From contig URYL01000014.1 in the NCBI GenBank assembly GCA_900552075.1, positions 1 to 58,211 of the forward strand: DNA of 58,211 bases, given 5' to 3'. The notes beneath the pieces are model-generated. The model saw only the letters and a program-made list of their open reading frames with translations. It was not told where the DNA came from and searched no databases. The translations under genes were made by a program, and so were the position numbers. Positions within the stretch are counted from its first letter, which is position 1. Each line of letters opens with the position of its first letter. Below, one piece after another: positions 26,635 through 34,333 of the stretch. The stretch comes from an uncultured Bacteroides sp. Lineage in GTDB: Bacteria > Bacteroidota > Bacteroidia > Bacteroidales > Bacteroidaceae.

Positions 26635-28089
26635 TTAAATTCTGTCCAACGGAATGTGAAGGGCCTGGGCCACTCCCTTACCGTAGTTTTCATCCGCCTG
26701 CATGCAGTTCCGGATGTGGCGGAGCTTGATTTCTTCCGGAATGTCTCCCATGGCTCTGGCCGTATTCTCAAAGAGCACCTGCTGCTGGGCAGGCGTCATC
26801 AGGCGGAACAGGGCACGAGGCTGAGAATAGTAGTCCGCGTCATCTTCCCGGTAATCCCACTGATAAGCCGCGCCGTCCAGTTCCAGAGGCGGTTCCTTGT
26901 ATTCGCCCTGCTGCTGCCATTCTCCGTAGCTGTTGGGTTCATAGCCCAGGGTTGAACCGTGGTTGCCGTCCACGCGCATCTGTCCGTCGCGGTGGTACAT
27001 GTTCAGGAAAGGACAACGGCTCCGGTTGACCGGAATCTGGTGGTGGTTGACGCCCAGGCGGTAACGCTGCGTGTCACCGTAAGAGAAGAGACGGCCCTGT
27101 AGCATGCGGTCGGGCGAGAAGCTGATACCCGGCACCACGTTGGCCGGATTGAAAGCTGCTTGTTCCACGTCGGCAAAATAATTCTCCGGGTTGCGGTTCA
27201 GTTCGAGCACGCCCACCTCTATCAGCGGATATTCCTTTTGCGACCAGACTTTGGTCAGGTCGAACGGGTTGAACGGACACGCTTTGGCCTGTTCTTCCGT
27301 CATCAGCTGGATGTACATCGTCCATTTCGGGAAATCGCCTTTTTCAATGCTTTCGTAGAGGTCGCGCTGGTGGCTTTCCCGGTCTTTTGCGATAATCGCT
27401 TCCGCTTCCGCATCGGTCAGGTTCCGGATGCCCTGCTGGGTGTGCAGGTGGAATTTGACCCACGTACGTTTCCCTTCCGCATTGATCAGGGAGAACGTGT
27501 GGCTGCCATAGCCGTGCATGTGGCGATACGAAGCCGGAATGCCGCGGTCGCTCATGGTAATAGTTACCTGATGCAGGGCTTCGGGCAGTGAAGTCCAGAA
27601 GTCCCAGTTGTTGCGCGGGCTGCGCATGTTCGTACGTGGGTCCCGTTTCACCGCATGGTTCAAGTCGGGGAATTTCAGCGGGTCGCGCAGGAAGAACACT
27701 GGCGTGTTGTTTCCCACCAAGTCCCAGTTGCCTTCTTCGGTATAGAATTTGATGGCGAAGCCACGGATGTCACGTTCCGCATCCGCCGCCCCACGTTCAC
27801 CGGCCACCGTAGAAAAGCGGACAAACAGTTCCGTTTCCTTTCCCACCTGTGAGAAGATGGCTGCCTTGGTGTAGGCTGTGATATCATGCGTGACCGTAAA
27901 TTTTCCAAACGCTCCCGAGCCTTTGGCGTGCATGCGCCGTTCGGGAATCACTTCGCGGTCAAAATGTGCCAGTTTTTCGAGAAACCACACATCTTGTAAA
28001 AGCATCGGGCCTCTTCGTCCTGCGGTAGCCACATTCTGGTTGTCGGCTACGGGTGCGCCTGAGGCAGTGGTAAGTTTCTTTTTTTCCAT
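26635..28089 (-). CDS. katA: Haem catalase
   Basis: Breaks H2O2 to water and oxygen. About 484 residues, a clade-3 small-subunit catalase. Distal His in FDREVIPERRMHAKGSGAFG, distal Asn in the FYTEEGNWDLVGNN region, and the proximal haem ligand Tyr in the RLFSYGDTQRYRLG block. No signal peptide. ATG 28089 (MEKKKLTTASG) is preferred to ATG 28095. It lies 40 bp downstream of a flavodoxin-like gene on the same strand, so it is probably the last gene of a three-gene operon. No TAnnTTTG box is seen just upstream. Confidence 0.96.
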   Translation of the reverse strand: MEKKKLTTASGAPVADNQNVATAGRRGPMLLQDVWFLEKLAHFDREVIPERRMHAKGSGAFGKFTVTHDITAYTKAAIFSQVGKETELFVRFSTVAGERGAADAERDIRGFAIKFYTEEGNWDLVGNNTPVFFLRDPLKFPDLNHAVKRDPRTNMRSPRNNWDFWTSLPEALHQVTITMSDRGIPASYRHMHGYGSHTFSLINAEGKRTWVKFHLHTQQGIRNLTDAEAEAIIAKDRESHQRDLYESIEKGDFPKWTMYIQLMTEEQAKACPFNPFDLTKVWSQKEYPLIEVGVLELNRNPENYFADVEQAAFNPANVVPGISFSPDRMLQGRLFSYGDTQRYRLGVNHHQIPVNRSRCPFLNMYHRDGQMRVDGNHGSTLGYEPNSYGEWQQQGEYKEPPLELDGAAYQWDYREDDADYYSQPRALFRLMTPAQQQVLFENTARAMGDIPEEIKLRHIRNCMQADENYGKGVAQALHIPLDRI

Positions 28090-28129
28090 AAGCATTACAT
28101 TTGTGATTTGAGAATAGATTAAGAAGAAG

Positions 28130-28552
28130 TTACAAGGTGATAAATTGGTCTAGTATTAGTTTGTCCGTGTCGCTCAGCAAGCCGTTCTTGGATTGCAGGA
28201 AAGGTACGGAGGCTTTCCGGGAGATACGTAAAGTTTTCTTCATATTCCGGAGCATGCTTCCCGTCCTGAATTTATACGTAGTGAAAAGCAGCGTGCGATG
28301 AGGAGGCACTTGTCCTGCCATTCGTCGGCTGCAGGCTTTCCATTGCCGGTGCGGGTGCTGTCCGACGACGAAGTAACCGCAGGTCCAGCATCCCGACAGC
28401 AGGAAATCCGTTTCAGCCAGCTTCTGAGGGTCGAAATCGGAAATCGCACACAGGCTGACATGCAGCCCTTTCGACCAGAGATACATTGCAATCTCTCTGG
28501 CGAAAAAGGCTGTCTTTCCTTTGTGGCTATAATACAGCACAGTTGCCTTCAT
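28130..28552 (-). CDS. Flavodoxin-like protein
   Basis: 140 residues. Opens VLYYSHKGKTAFFAREIAMYL, the flavodoxin phosphate-binding region (short version of T/SxTGxT), and continues with FDPQKLAETDFLLSGCWTCGYFVVGQHP and LLFTTYKFRTGSMLRNM, positions that in flavodoxins surround the FMN ring. Likely an FMN electron carrier or small NAD(P)H-linked reductase. Cytoplasmic. It overlaps the upstream beta-propeller gene by 26 bp and precedes katA, which suggests an oxidative-stress role (inference). Confidence 0.7.
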   Translation of the reverse strand: MKATVLYYSHKGKTAFFAREIAMYLWSKGLHVSLCAISDFDPQKLAETDFLLSGCWTCGYFVVGQHPHRQWKACSRRMAGQVPPHRTLLFTTYKFRTGSMLRNMKKTLRISRKASVPFLQSKNGLLSDTDKLILDQFITL

Positions 28553-29435
28553 GGGATTTGCAGCAACAAGATTCCTTTACAACCACCACCCGGCTGTTGG
28601 GCAGGTCGGGAATGTAGATGAAACCGTCTTTTACGGTAATGTCGGCCGGGCCAATCAGCGGCTGTTCCAGTTTCAAAGACAGAGGAGACATCTTTCCGCT
28701 GGCCAGGTCGATACGGCTCAGCTGGGCCGGTGTCCAGTTGGTGACAATCAGCGATTTCCCGTCGGAAGAGAAAGCGATGCCGTCGTATTGTCCGGTCACT
28801 TCCGTCAGTTTGCGGGCCACGGGCTGCTTTAGGTTGTCGATGCGGTAAATCACATTGGCTTCCTTGGTCACTCCGTCGGCCGGATAAGAAGCCACATACA
28901 TCATTCCGTCACGTACGAGCAGTCCGTTCGGTCCGCTGATTTGCAGCCACTCTTCGGGCTGTCCCGGCTGAGCCGGATTGCTGATATCCAGGCGGAAAAT
29001 ACGGTCGGTGTTGGTCACTGAAGCGTACAGATAGTTTCCGTCGGCTGCCAGGTCGTTGACAAACAGGTTGCCTTCGGGCAACGTAATGACTTTCGGCTTT
29101 TCTACCTTGTCGGTCAGGTGATACACCACAATCTTGTTCACATCACATACATACAGGTAGTCCTGACGGATGAACATTCCTTTGGGAGCCGACAGATTGC
29201 CGTCGGCCGGAACCATGACCTGGGTCTTTCCGTCCTTATAAAATGCGATGTATCCTTTTCCTTCCGTGTTCAGCGGATTCAGTTCGGCGGTACCGAAGTT
29301 GGCCACCAGGATACCTCCCTGATACGGATAGGTACTTTCACAAAAACGAAGACCTTCGTTTACTACTCCTTTTACGGTTTGTGCCGACAAACTTATCGAC
29401 AAGCAAACAAACATTGCACTGAGAATCTTTTTCAT
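28527..29435 (-). CDS. Exported SMP-30/NHL-type beta-propeller protein
   Basis: About 302 residues. Signal peptide (MKKILSAMFVCLSISLSAQ). Repeating four-strand units such as GMFIRQDYLYVCDVNKIVVYHL, NLFVNDLAADGNYLYASVTNTDRIF and DGIAFSSDGKSLIVTNW indicate a six-bladed propeller like SMP-30/gluconolactonase. No metal-ligand set was confirmed, so it may only bind. The C-terminal tail ends with a Cys-rich string (KESCCCKSHEGNC), unusual for this fold. The open frame goes to 29459, but the -7 box at 29457-29464 requires the later ATG at 29435. Confidence 0.78.
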   Translation of the reverse strand: MKKILSAMFVCLSISLSAQTVKGVVNEGLRFCESTYPYQGGILVANFGTAELNPLNTEGKGYIAFYKDGKTQVMVPADGNLSAPKGMFIRQDYLYVCDVNKIVVYHLTDKVEKPKVITLPEGNLFVNDLAADGNYLYASVTNTDRIFRLDISNPAQPGQPEEWLQISGPNGLLVRDGMMYVASYPADGVTKEANVIYRIDNLKQPVARKLTEVTGQYDGIAFSSDGKSLIVTNWTPAQLSRIDLASGKMSPLSLKLEQPLIGPADITVKDGFIYIPDLPNSRVVVVKESCCCKSHEGNCAVL

Positions 29436-29456
29436 CTTTTTACGTTTATTTTTTGA

Positions 29457-29464
29457 CAAAGTTA
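29457..29464 (-). promoter_or_regulatory. Promoter -7 box for the propeller-flavodoxin-katA operon
   Basis: Minus-strand TAACTTTG, exact TAnnTTTG match 21 bp before ATG 29435, in the divergent region shared with the LysR gene. Confidence 0.6.
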
Positions 29465-29484
29465 AATGCGAGCCAAATATTTTC

Positions 29485-29492
29485 TATATTTG
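29485..29492 (+). promoter_or_regulatory. Promoter -7 box for the LysR gene
   Basis: TATATTTG, exact TAnnTTTG match 46 bp before the LysR start, only 20 bp from the opposing promoter box, so one bound regulator could affect both. Confidence 0.6.
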
Positions 29493-29538
29493 TAGCACTC
29501 ATTTTTCCGATAACATTCATAGGCAGAAACGATAAGAA

Positions 29539-30429
29539 ATGGAACTCCGTCAGTTGAAATATTTTAAAGCGGCTTGCGAATTACAGAATTTTTCGGAGGC
29601 GGCACGTGCGTTGTTTATTTCGCAAAGTACACTTTCCCAACAGATTAAGCAGTTGGAGGAAGAACTGGATGTGTTGCTTTTCGACCGCATCGGGAAGCGT
29701 GTAGTCCCTACGGAGGCCGGATTGGCTTTCCTGCCTTATGCCACCAAGGCCCTTTACGATGCGGAAGACGGGAAACAGATTATCCGTGATTTGAAAGGGA
29801 TAGAGACCGGAGTACTTCACATCGGAGTGACTTATAGCATGAGTCCCCTGCTGATTGCGGCGCTGGGTCGGTTCACGAAAACCTATCCGAAGGTGAAGGT
29901 CGATATCAGTTTCGCCACCTCGGAAGAATTGCTGGAGCGGCTGGAAGCCAATCACCTGGATTTTGTGTTGTCTTTCAAGCCGGAAGGCACCTCGGAAGGG
30001 TTTGAAACCTTACCTTTGTTCTCTTCCCGCCTGAATTTCATTGTGCACCGTTCGCATCCGTTGGCCGGACTTTCTTCCATTACGCTGAAACGGCTGTGCG
30101 AGACTCCGCTGGTGTTGCCGGGACAGGGCTTTGCCACCCGGAAGAAGGTGGATGAACTGTGCCGTACCCAGCACTTGGAACTGACGGTGGGGGTAGAAAT
30201 GAACGATGTGCATACCATTATCCATACCTTGCGGGAAGGATATTGGGCTACGATTCTGACTCAAGCGGCTGTGCGCGGAGAAGAAGATTTGGTGCAGATT
30301 CCTATCTTGTGTGCCGATGCGTTGGCCTCTGAAGGATGTCTGTTCTGGGCGCAGGGAAACTACCGGAAAAAATCGGCGCTGGCGTTTGCCGATTTTTTGC
30401 AGAAGGCGGTCGGAAACGGGGGAGAATGA
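29539..30429 (+). CDS. LysR-family transcription regulator
   Basis: 296 residues. N-terminal winged helix-turn-helix MELRQLKYFKAACELQNFSEAA followed by LFISQSTLSQQIKQLEEELDVLLFDR, then the LysR effector domain from about residue 90 (GVLHIGVTYSMSPLLIAALG). Cys residues occur in LKRLCETPLV and DELCRTQHL, but they do not show the OxyR Cys spacing, so redox sensing is not supported. Divergent from the propeller-flavodoxin-katA genes with a 103-bp shared region, the classic LysR arrangement, so it probably controls them. Confidence 0.92.
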   Translation: MELRQLKYFKAACELQNFSEAARALFISQSTLSQQIKQLEEELDVLLFDRIGKRVVPTEAGLAFLPYATKALYDAEDGKQIIRDLKGIETGVLHIGVTYSMSPLLIAALGRFTKTYPKVKVDISFATSEELLERLEANHLDFVLSFKPEGTSEGFETLPLFSSRLNFIVHRSHPLAGLSSITLKRLCETPLVLPGQGFATRKKVDELCRTQHLELTVGVEMNDVHTIIHTLREGYWATILTQAAVRGEEDLVQIPILCADALASEGCLFWAQGNYRKKSALAFADFLQKAVGNGGE

Positions 30430-30514
30430 GCGGCCGGAGCATGTCGGCGAGTTTAAAAAATGATAAGGACAAAAAAAGATGGACGGCTCTTCCCCGTAAT
30501 CCGTGCCGAATTAT

Positions 30515-30522
30515 TAACTTTG
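30515..30522 (+). promoter_or_regulatory. Promoter -7 box for metA
   Basis: TAACTTTG, exact TAnnTTTG match 34 bp before the metA ATG; the TTG at 30527 that could extend the frame lies at about the expected transcription start and is unlikely to be used. Confidence 0.6.
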
Positions 30523-30556
30523 CCCTTTGATAGAAAATAAACAGAAACACAGCAAT

Positions 30557-31480
30557 ATGCCATTAAATTTACCCGATAAACTGCCTGCAATCGAGTTGTT
30601 GAAGCAAGAGAATATTTTCGTGATTGACAATTCGCGGGCCAGCTCGCAGGACATCCGTCCGTTGAAGATTGTCGTACTCAACCTTATGCCACTTAAGATA
30701 ACGACAGAAACCGATTTGATTCGTTTACTGTCCAACTCTCCTCTTCAGATTGAGGTGAGCCTGATGAAGCTGAAAAGCCATACTTCAAAGAATACGCCGG
30801 TGGAGCACATGAAAGCGTTCTACCGTGATTTTGAACTGATGAGGAATGAGAAGTTCGACGGAATGATCATTACCGGAGCCCCGGTGGAACACCTGGATTT
30901 TGAAGATGTCAACTACTGGGACGAGGTGACGGATATTTTCGAATGGACCCGTACCCATGTCACTTCCACGTTCTATATCTGCTGGGCGGCACAGGCCGGC
31001 TTGTATTATCATTACGGCATCCCGAAGTATCCGTTGGACAAGAAGATGTTTGGCATCTTTGAACACCACATCTGCAAGGGCTTCGAGCATCTGCCCATCT
31101 TCCGTGGATTCGACGACGTGTTCTATGTGCCTCATAGCCGTCACACCGAAGTCCGCCGGGAAGACATTGAAAAATGCAAGGACCTGCAGATTATTTCCGA
31201 GTCGCCCGAGTCGGGTGTACACATCGTGATGGCCCGTGGCGGACGTGAGTTTTTCGTGACCGGTCATTCGGAATATTCTCCTTACACGTTGGACACGGAA
31301 TACCGTCGTGACCTGGGCAAAGGCCTGCCCATTGAAATGCCGCGCAATTACTACCGCGACAACGATCCGGAAAAAGGGCCGCTGGTGCGCTGGCGGAGCG
31401 TGGCCAACCTGTTGTTCTCCAACTGGATGAACTATTATGTATACCAAGAAACTCCTTACGATATCAATCAGATAAAATAA
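30557..31480 (+). CDS. metA: Homoserine O-acyltransferase, MetA type
   Basis: Acylates homoserine (succinyl- or acetyl-CoA) to begin methionine synthesis. 307 residues. Begins MPLNLPDKLPAIELLKQENIF; catalytic triad region includes FYICWAAQAGLYYHYGIPK (nucleophile Cys), the His-containing FVTGHSEYSPYTLDTEYRRD and nearby Glu. Acyl donor cannot be read reliably; many Bacteroidetes MetA proteins prefer acetyl-CoA. It is 2 bp before the U32 gene, so the two are cotranscribed. Confidence 0.95.
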   Translation: MPLNLPDKLPAIELLKQENIFVIDNSRASSQDIRPLKIVVLNLMPLKITTETDLIRLLSNSPLQIEVSLMKLKSHTSKNTPVEHMKAFYRDFELMRNEKFDGMIITGAPVEHLDFEDVNYWDEVTDIFEWTRTHVTSTFYICWAAQAGLYYHYGIPKYPLDKKMFGIFEHHICKGFEHLPIFRGFDDVFYVPHSRHTEVRREDIEKCKDLQIISESPESGVHIVMARGGREFFVTGHSEYSPYTLDTEYRRDLGKGLPIEMPRNYYRDNDPEKGPLVRWRSVANLLFSNWMNYYVYQETPYDINQIK

Positions 31481-31482
31481 GA

Positions 31483-33324
31483 ATGATCAGACAACGTCCT
31501 ATCGAACTGCTTGCCCCGGCCAAGAACCTGGAGTGCGGCATGGAAGCTATCAACCATGGGGCCGATGCGGTATATATCGGTGCCCCGCGTTTCGGTGCAC
31601 GTGCTGCTGCCGGTAACTCATTGGAAGACATTGAGGCCTTGGTGCGTTATGCTCATTTGTATCGCGTACGCATCTACGTGACTGTCAATACCATCCTGAA
31701 GGAAGAGGAACTGGCAGATACCGAGAAAATGATTTGGGATTTGTACCGGGTGGGGGTGGATGCCCTCATCGTGCAGGACATGGGAATCACCCGCCTGAAT
31801 CTGCCCCCGATTCCGCTGCATGCCAGTACGCAGATGGACAACCGCACGCCGCAGAAAGTGAAATTCCTGGCCGCGGCTGGTTTCCGTCAGGTTGTTCTGG
31901 CCCGTGAATTGACGTTGGATGAGATTGCGAAGATTCATGCCGCTTGTCCGGATACCCCGTTGGAGGTATTCGTGCACGGCGCCTTGTGCGTGAGCTACAG
32001 CGGACAGTGCTACGTGAGTCAGGCATGTTTCGGCCGCAGTGCCAACCGCGGAGAGTGTGCGCAGTTCTGCCGCCTGAGTTTCGACATGGTGGATGCGGAC
32101 GGGAAAACGATTGCCCGCGGTAAGCACCTGCTGTCACTGAAAGACATGAACCAGAGCGATAACCTGGAAGCCTTGCTGGATGCGGGCGCCTCTTCATTGA
32201 AGATAGAAGGACGCTTGAAGGATGTGGCCTACGTGAAGAACGTGACCGCTTATTACCGCCAGAAACTGGATGCCATTCTGAAACGCCGGAAAGAATACGT
32301 GCGGGCTTCGTCCGGTACGGTCCGTCTGGCTTTCCGTCCGCAGCTGGACAAGAGTTTCAGCCGGGGATTTACCGATTACTTCCTGCACGGACGTACACCG
32401 GATATTTTCTCTTTCCATACGCCGAAGTCGTTGGGCGAGGAGATGGGCGTGGTGAAAGAAGTGCGCGGTAACTATTTTACCGTGGCCGGAGTGAAACCTT
32501 TCAGCAACGGCGACGGACTCTGCTATTTGGATGAACAAGGCAAGTTGCACGGTTTCCGGGTGAACCGGGTGGAGAACAACAAACTCTATCCGCAGGAAAT
32601 GCCGCGTCTGCGTCCGAAGACCAAAATCTACCGCAACTTCGACCAGGAGTTTGAACGGGTGATGCAGAAAAAATCAGCCGAACGGAAGATAGCCGTATCC
32701 ATGCTGTTCGAAGAAAACAACTTCGGGTTTACCTTAACCCTGACCGACGAAGACGATAACTGCATCAGCGTGACGCTGCCGGCAGAAAAGACACTGGCAC
32801 GTACCCCTCAGGCCGAAAACCTGAAGAACCAGTTGGGCAAGTTAGGTAACACCCCGTTTGAGCTGGAGAAACTGGACATCTCCTTGTCGGCAGACTGGTT
32901 TGTACCTTCTTCTGCCTTGGCCGATTTGCGCCGGAATGCGGTGGAAAAGCTGCTGGAAGCCCGCCGCATCAACTATCCGCAGGAACGAGTACGGTTTCCG
33001 AAAACCACGCATGCGTTTATCGTGGGCGACTTGACCTACTTGGGCAATGTGATGAATACGAAGGCACAGGCCTTCTATCACGACCACGGGGTGAAGCGCA
33101 TCGAACCTGCTTTTGAGAAAGAACCACGGACCGATGCCGTGCTGATGTTCTGCAAGCATTGCCTGCGTTACAGCATGGGCTGGTGTCCGGTACATCATAA
33201 GGTGAAATCGCCCTACAAAGAGCCTTACTACCTGGTAAGCACGGACGGACGGCGATTCCGCCTGGATTTCGACTGTAAAGTCTGTCAGATGAAAGTATCA
33301 TTGGATAATCAGAAGTCAGAATGA
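31483..33324 (+). CDS. Peptidase U32-family protein (RlhA/TrhP-like)
   Basis: 613 residues. The U32 domain starts IELLAPAKNLECGMEAINHGADAVYIG and has the family Cys cluster in VHGALCVSYSGQCYVSQACFG and RGECAQFCRLSFD (iron-sulfur ligands in RlhA/TrhP). A C-terminal extension (from about residue 400) resembles the DUF3656 part of RlhA, and ends with more Cys (FCKHCLRYSMGWCPVHH and FDCKVCQMK). Members studied are RNA hydroxylases (23S rRNA C2501 or tRNA U34) rather than proteases; the target here is not known. Overlaps the next gene by 4 bp. Confidence 0.88.
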   Translation: MIRQRPIELLAPAKNLECGMEAINHGADAVYIGAPRFGARAAAGNSLEDIEALVRYAHLYRVRIYVTVNTILKEEELADTEKMIWDLYRVGVDALIVQDMGITRLNLPPIPLHASTQMDNRTPQKVKFLAAAGFRQVVLARELTLDEIAKIHAACPDTPLEVFVHGALCVSYSGQCYVSQACFGRSANRGECAQFCRLSFDMVDADGKTIARGKHLLSLKDMNQSDNLEALLDAGASSLKIEGRLKDVAYVKNVTAYYRQKLDAILKRRKEYVRASSGTVRLAFRPQLDKSFSRGFTDYFLHGRTPDIFSFHTPKSLGEEMGVVKEVRGNYFTVAGVKPFSNGDGLCYLDEQGKLHGFRVNRVENNKLYPQEMPRLRPKTKIYRNFDQEFERVMQKKSAERKIAVSMLFEENNFGFTLTLTDEDDNCISVTLPAEKTLARTPQAENLKNQLGKLGNTPFELEKLDISLSADWFVPSSALADLRRNAVEKLLEARRINYPQERVRFPKTTHAFIVGDLTYLGNVMNTKAQAFYHDHGVKRIEPAFEKEPRTDAVLMFCKHCLRYSMGWCPVHHKVKSPYKEPYYLVSTDGRRFRLDFDCKVCQMKVSLDNQKSE

Positions 33325-34277
33325 AATACGCGGGTTATATTTTAGGGGTTGTATGTTTGCTGTTGTGTGTGACGGCCTGCCATTATCGTACCTCTTTGTC
33401 TTCAGTGGAAAAAGAGAGTTCGAAAGACTCAGTGGCCGCAGTGGTCAGAGAGCGTCCATACGCCTTGAACAGCAATTTCCGGGTCACAACTGATACGCTT
33501 TGGCTTCATCAGCTCCCCTTGCTCGATTCTATTCCGGTAAGGGAAGGAGATGAACTGGTGGTAGCCGAGATTACCGCCCGTAAAGAAATGGAAGGCGACT
33601 CGGTGTGGGTGAAAGTGGCCCGCGACCAGGAAACCATCGGATGGGTTCCCGAACGCCAGTTGCTGTCGCACATCGTCCCCGTAGACCCTATCTCCCGTTG
33701 CATTCATCTGTTCAGCAACTCCCATGCTCTACCGTTCTTTTTAGTATTGGCTGTGTTCTTCCTCTGCTTCGTGTATCGTGCCTTGCGACGCAAGCAGATT
33801 AAGCTTATCTGGTTGAATGACATTGACAGTGTGTTTCCCATTACTCTGTCGTGGCTGATGGCTGCGGCAGCCACGTTGTATAACAGCATGCAGCATTTCG
33901 TGCCGGAAACCTGGGAGCGGTATTATTATGACCCTTCGCTGAATCCCTTCGACCTGCCTTTCGTTTTGGGACTGTTCGTGCTCAGCGTGTTCCTTATCCT
34001 GTTGCTGGGGGTAGCCTTGCTGGATGACCTGTTTCATCAGACGACGATGGAAGTAGCCTTTTTCTATCTGCTGGGACTGGCTTCCTGCTGCATTTTCTTG
34101 TATATCTTTTTTACCTACTTGTGGGTGTATCTGGCTTATGTGGCTTTTATCGCTTATTCCGTGTGGTGCGTCCGGCGCTTGCGCAAGGCCAACAGCTATC
34201 CCTACGCCTGTGGAGCCTGTGGTGCCAAGATGAGGTCGAAAGGCATTTGTCCGCACTGTGGCGCCTTGAATGAGTAA
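33321..34277 (+). CDS. Multi-domain membrane lipoprotein: SH3-like, four TM helices, zinc ribbon
   Basis: 318 residues. Signal with lipobox VTAC (Cys20); a small SH3-like domain (about residues 45-120, LPLLDSIPVREGDELVVAEI and GDSVWVKVARDQETIGWVPE); four to five TM helices (about 138-285); and a C-terminal zinc ribbon, ACGACGAKMRSKGICPHCGA. The N-terminal lipid anchor and C-terminal ribbon would lie on different sides of the inner membrane or the signal is a plain TM. Coupled to the U32 gene. Function unknown; the ribbon suggests a nucleic acid or protein contact in the cytoplasm. Confidence 0.72.
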   Translation: MKYAGYILGVVCLLLCVTACHYRTSLSSVEKESSKDSVAAVVRERPYALNSNFRVTTDTLWLHQLPLLDSIPVREGDELVVAEITARKEMEGDSVWVKVARDQETIGWVPERQLLSHIVPVDPISRCIHLFSNSHALPFFLVLAVFFLCFVYRALRRKQIKLIWLNDIDSVFPITLSWLMAAAATLYNSMQHFVPETWERYYYDPSLNPFDLPFVLGLFVLSVFLILLLGVALLDDLFHQTTMEVAFFYLLGLASCCIFLYIFFTYLWVYLAYVAFIAYSVWCVRRLRKANSYPYACGACGAKMRSKGICPHCGALNE

Positions 34278-34294
34278 TAATCCGCATAATTTTG

Positions 34295-34302
34295 TAATTT
34301 TG
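34295..34302 (+). promoter_or_regulatory. Promoter -7 box for the ABC-F gene
   Basis: TAATTTTG, exact TAnnTTTG match 32 bp before the start codon. Confidence 0.55.
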
Positions 34303-34333
34303 CACCTTTCAAAAATTTAAAACCCTACATAAT

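Noticed and set aside
29539..30429. LysR gene as oxyR
   Set aside because: Its Cys spacing does not fit the OxyR redox pair; only the position opposite the catalase operon suggests it.
30430..30556. Riboswitch before metA
   Set aside because: The region is short and shows no SAM-riboswitch-like helices; only a promoter box is clear.
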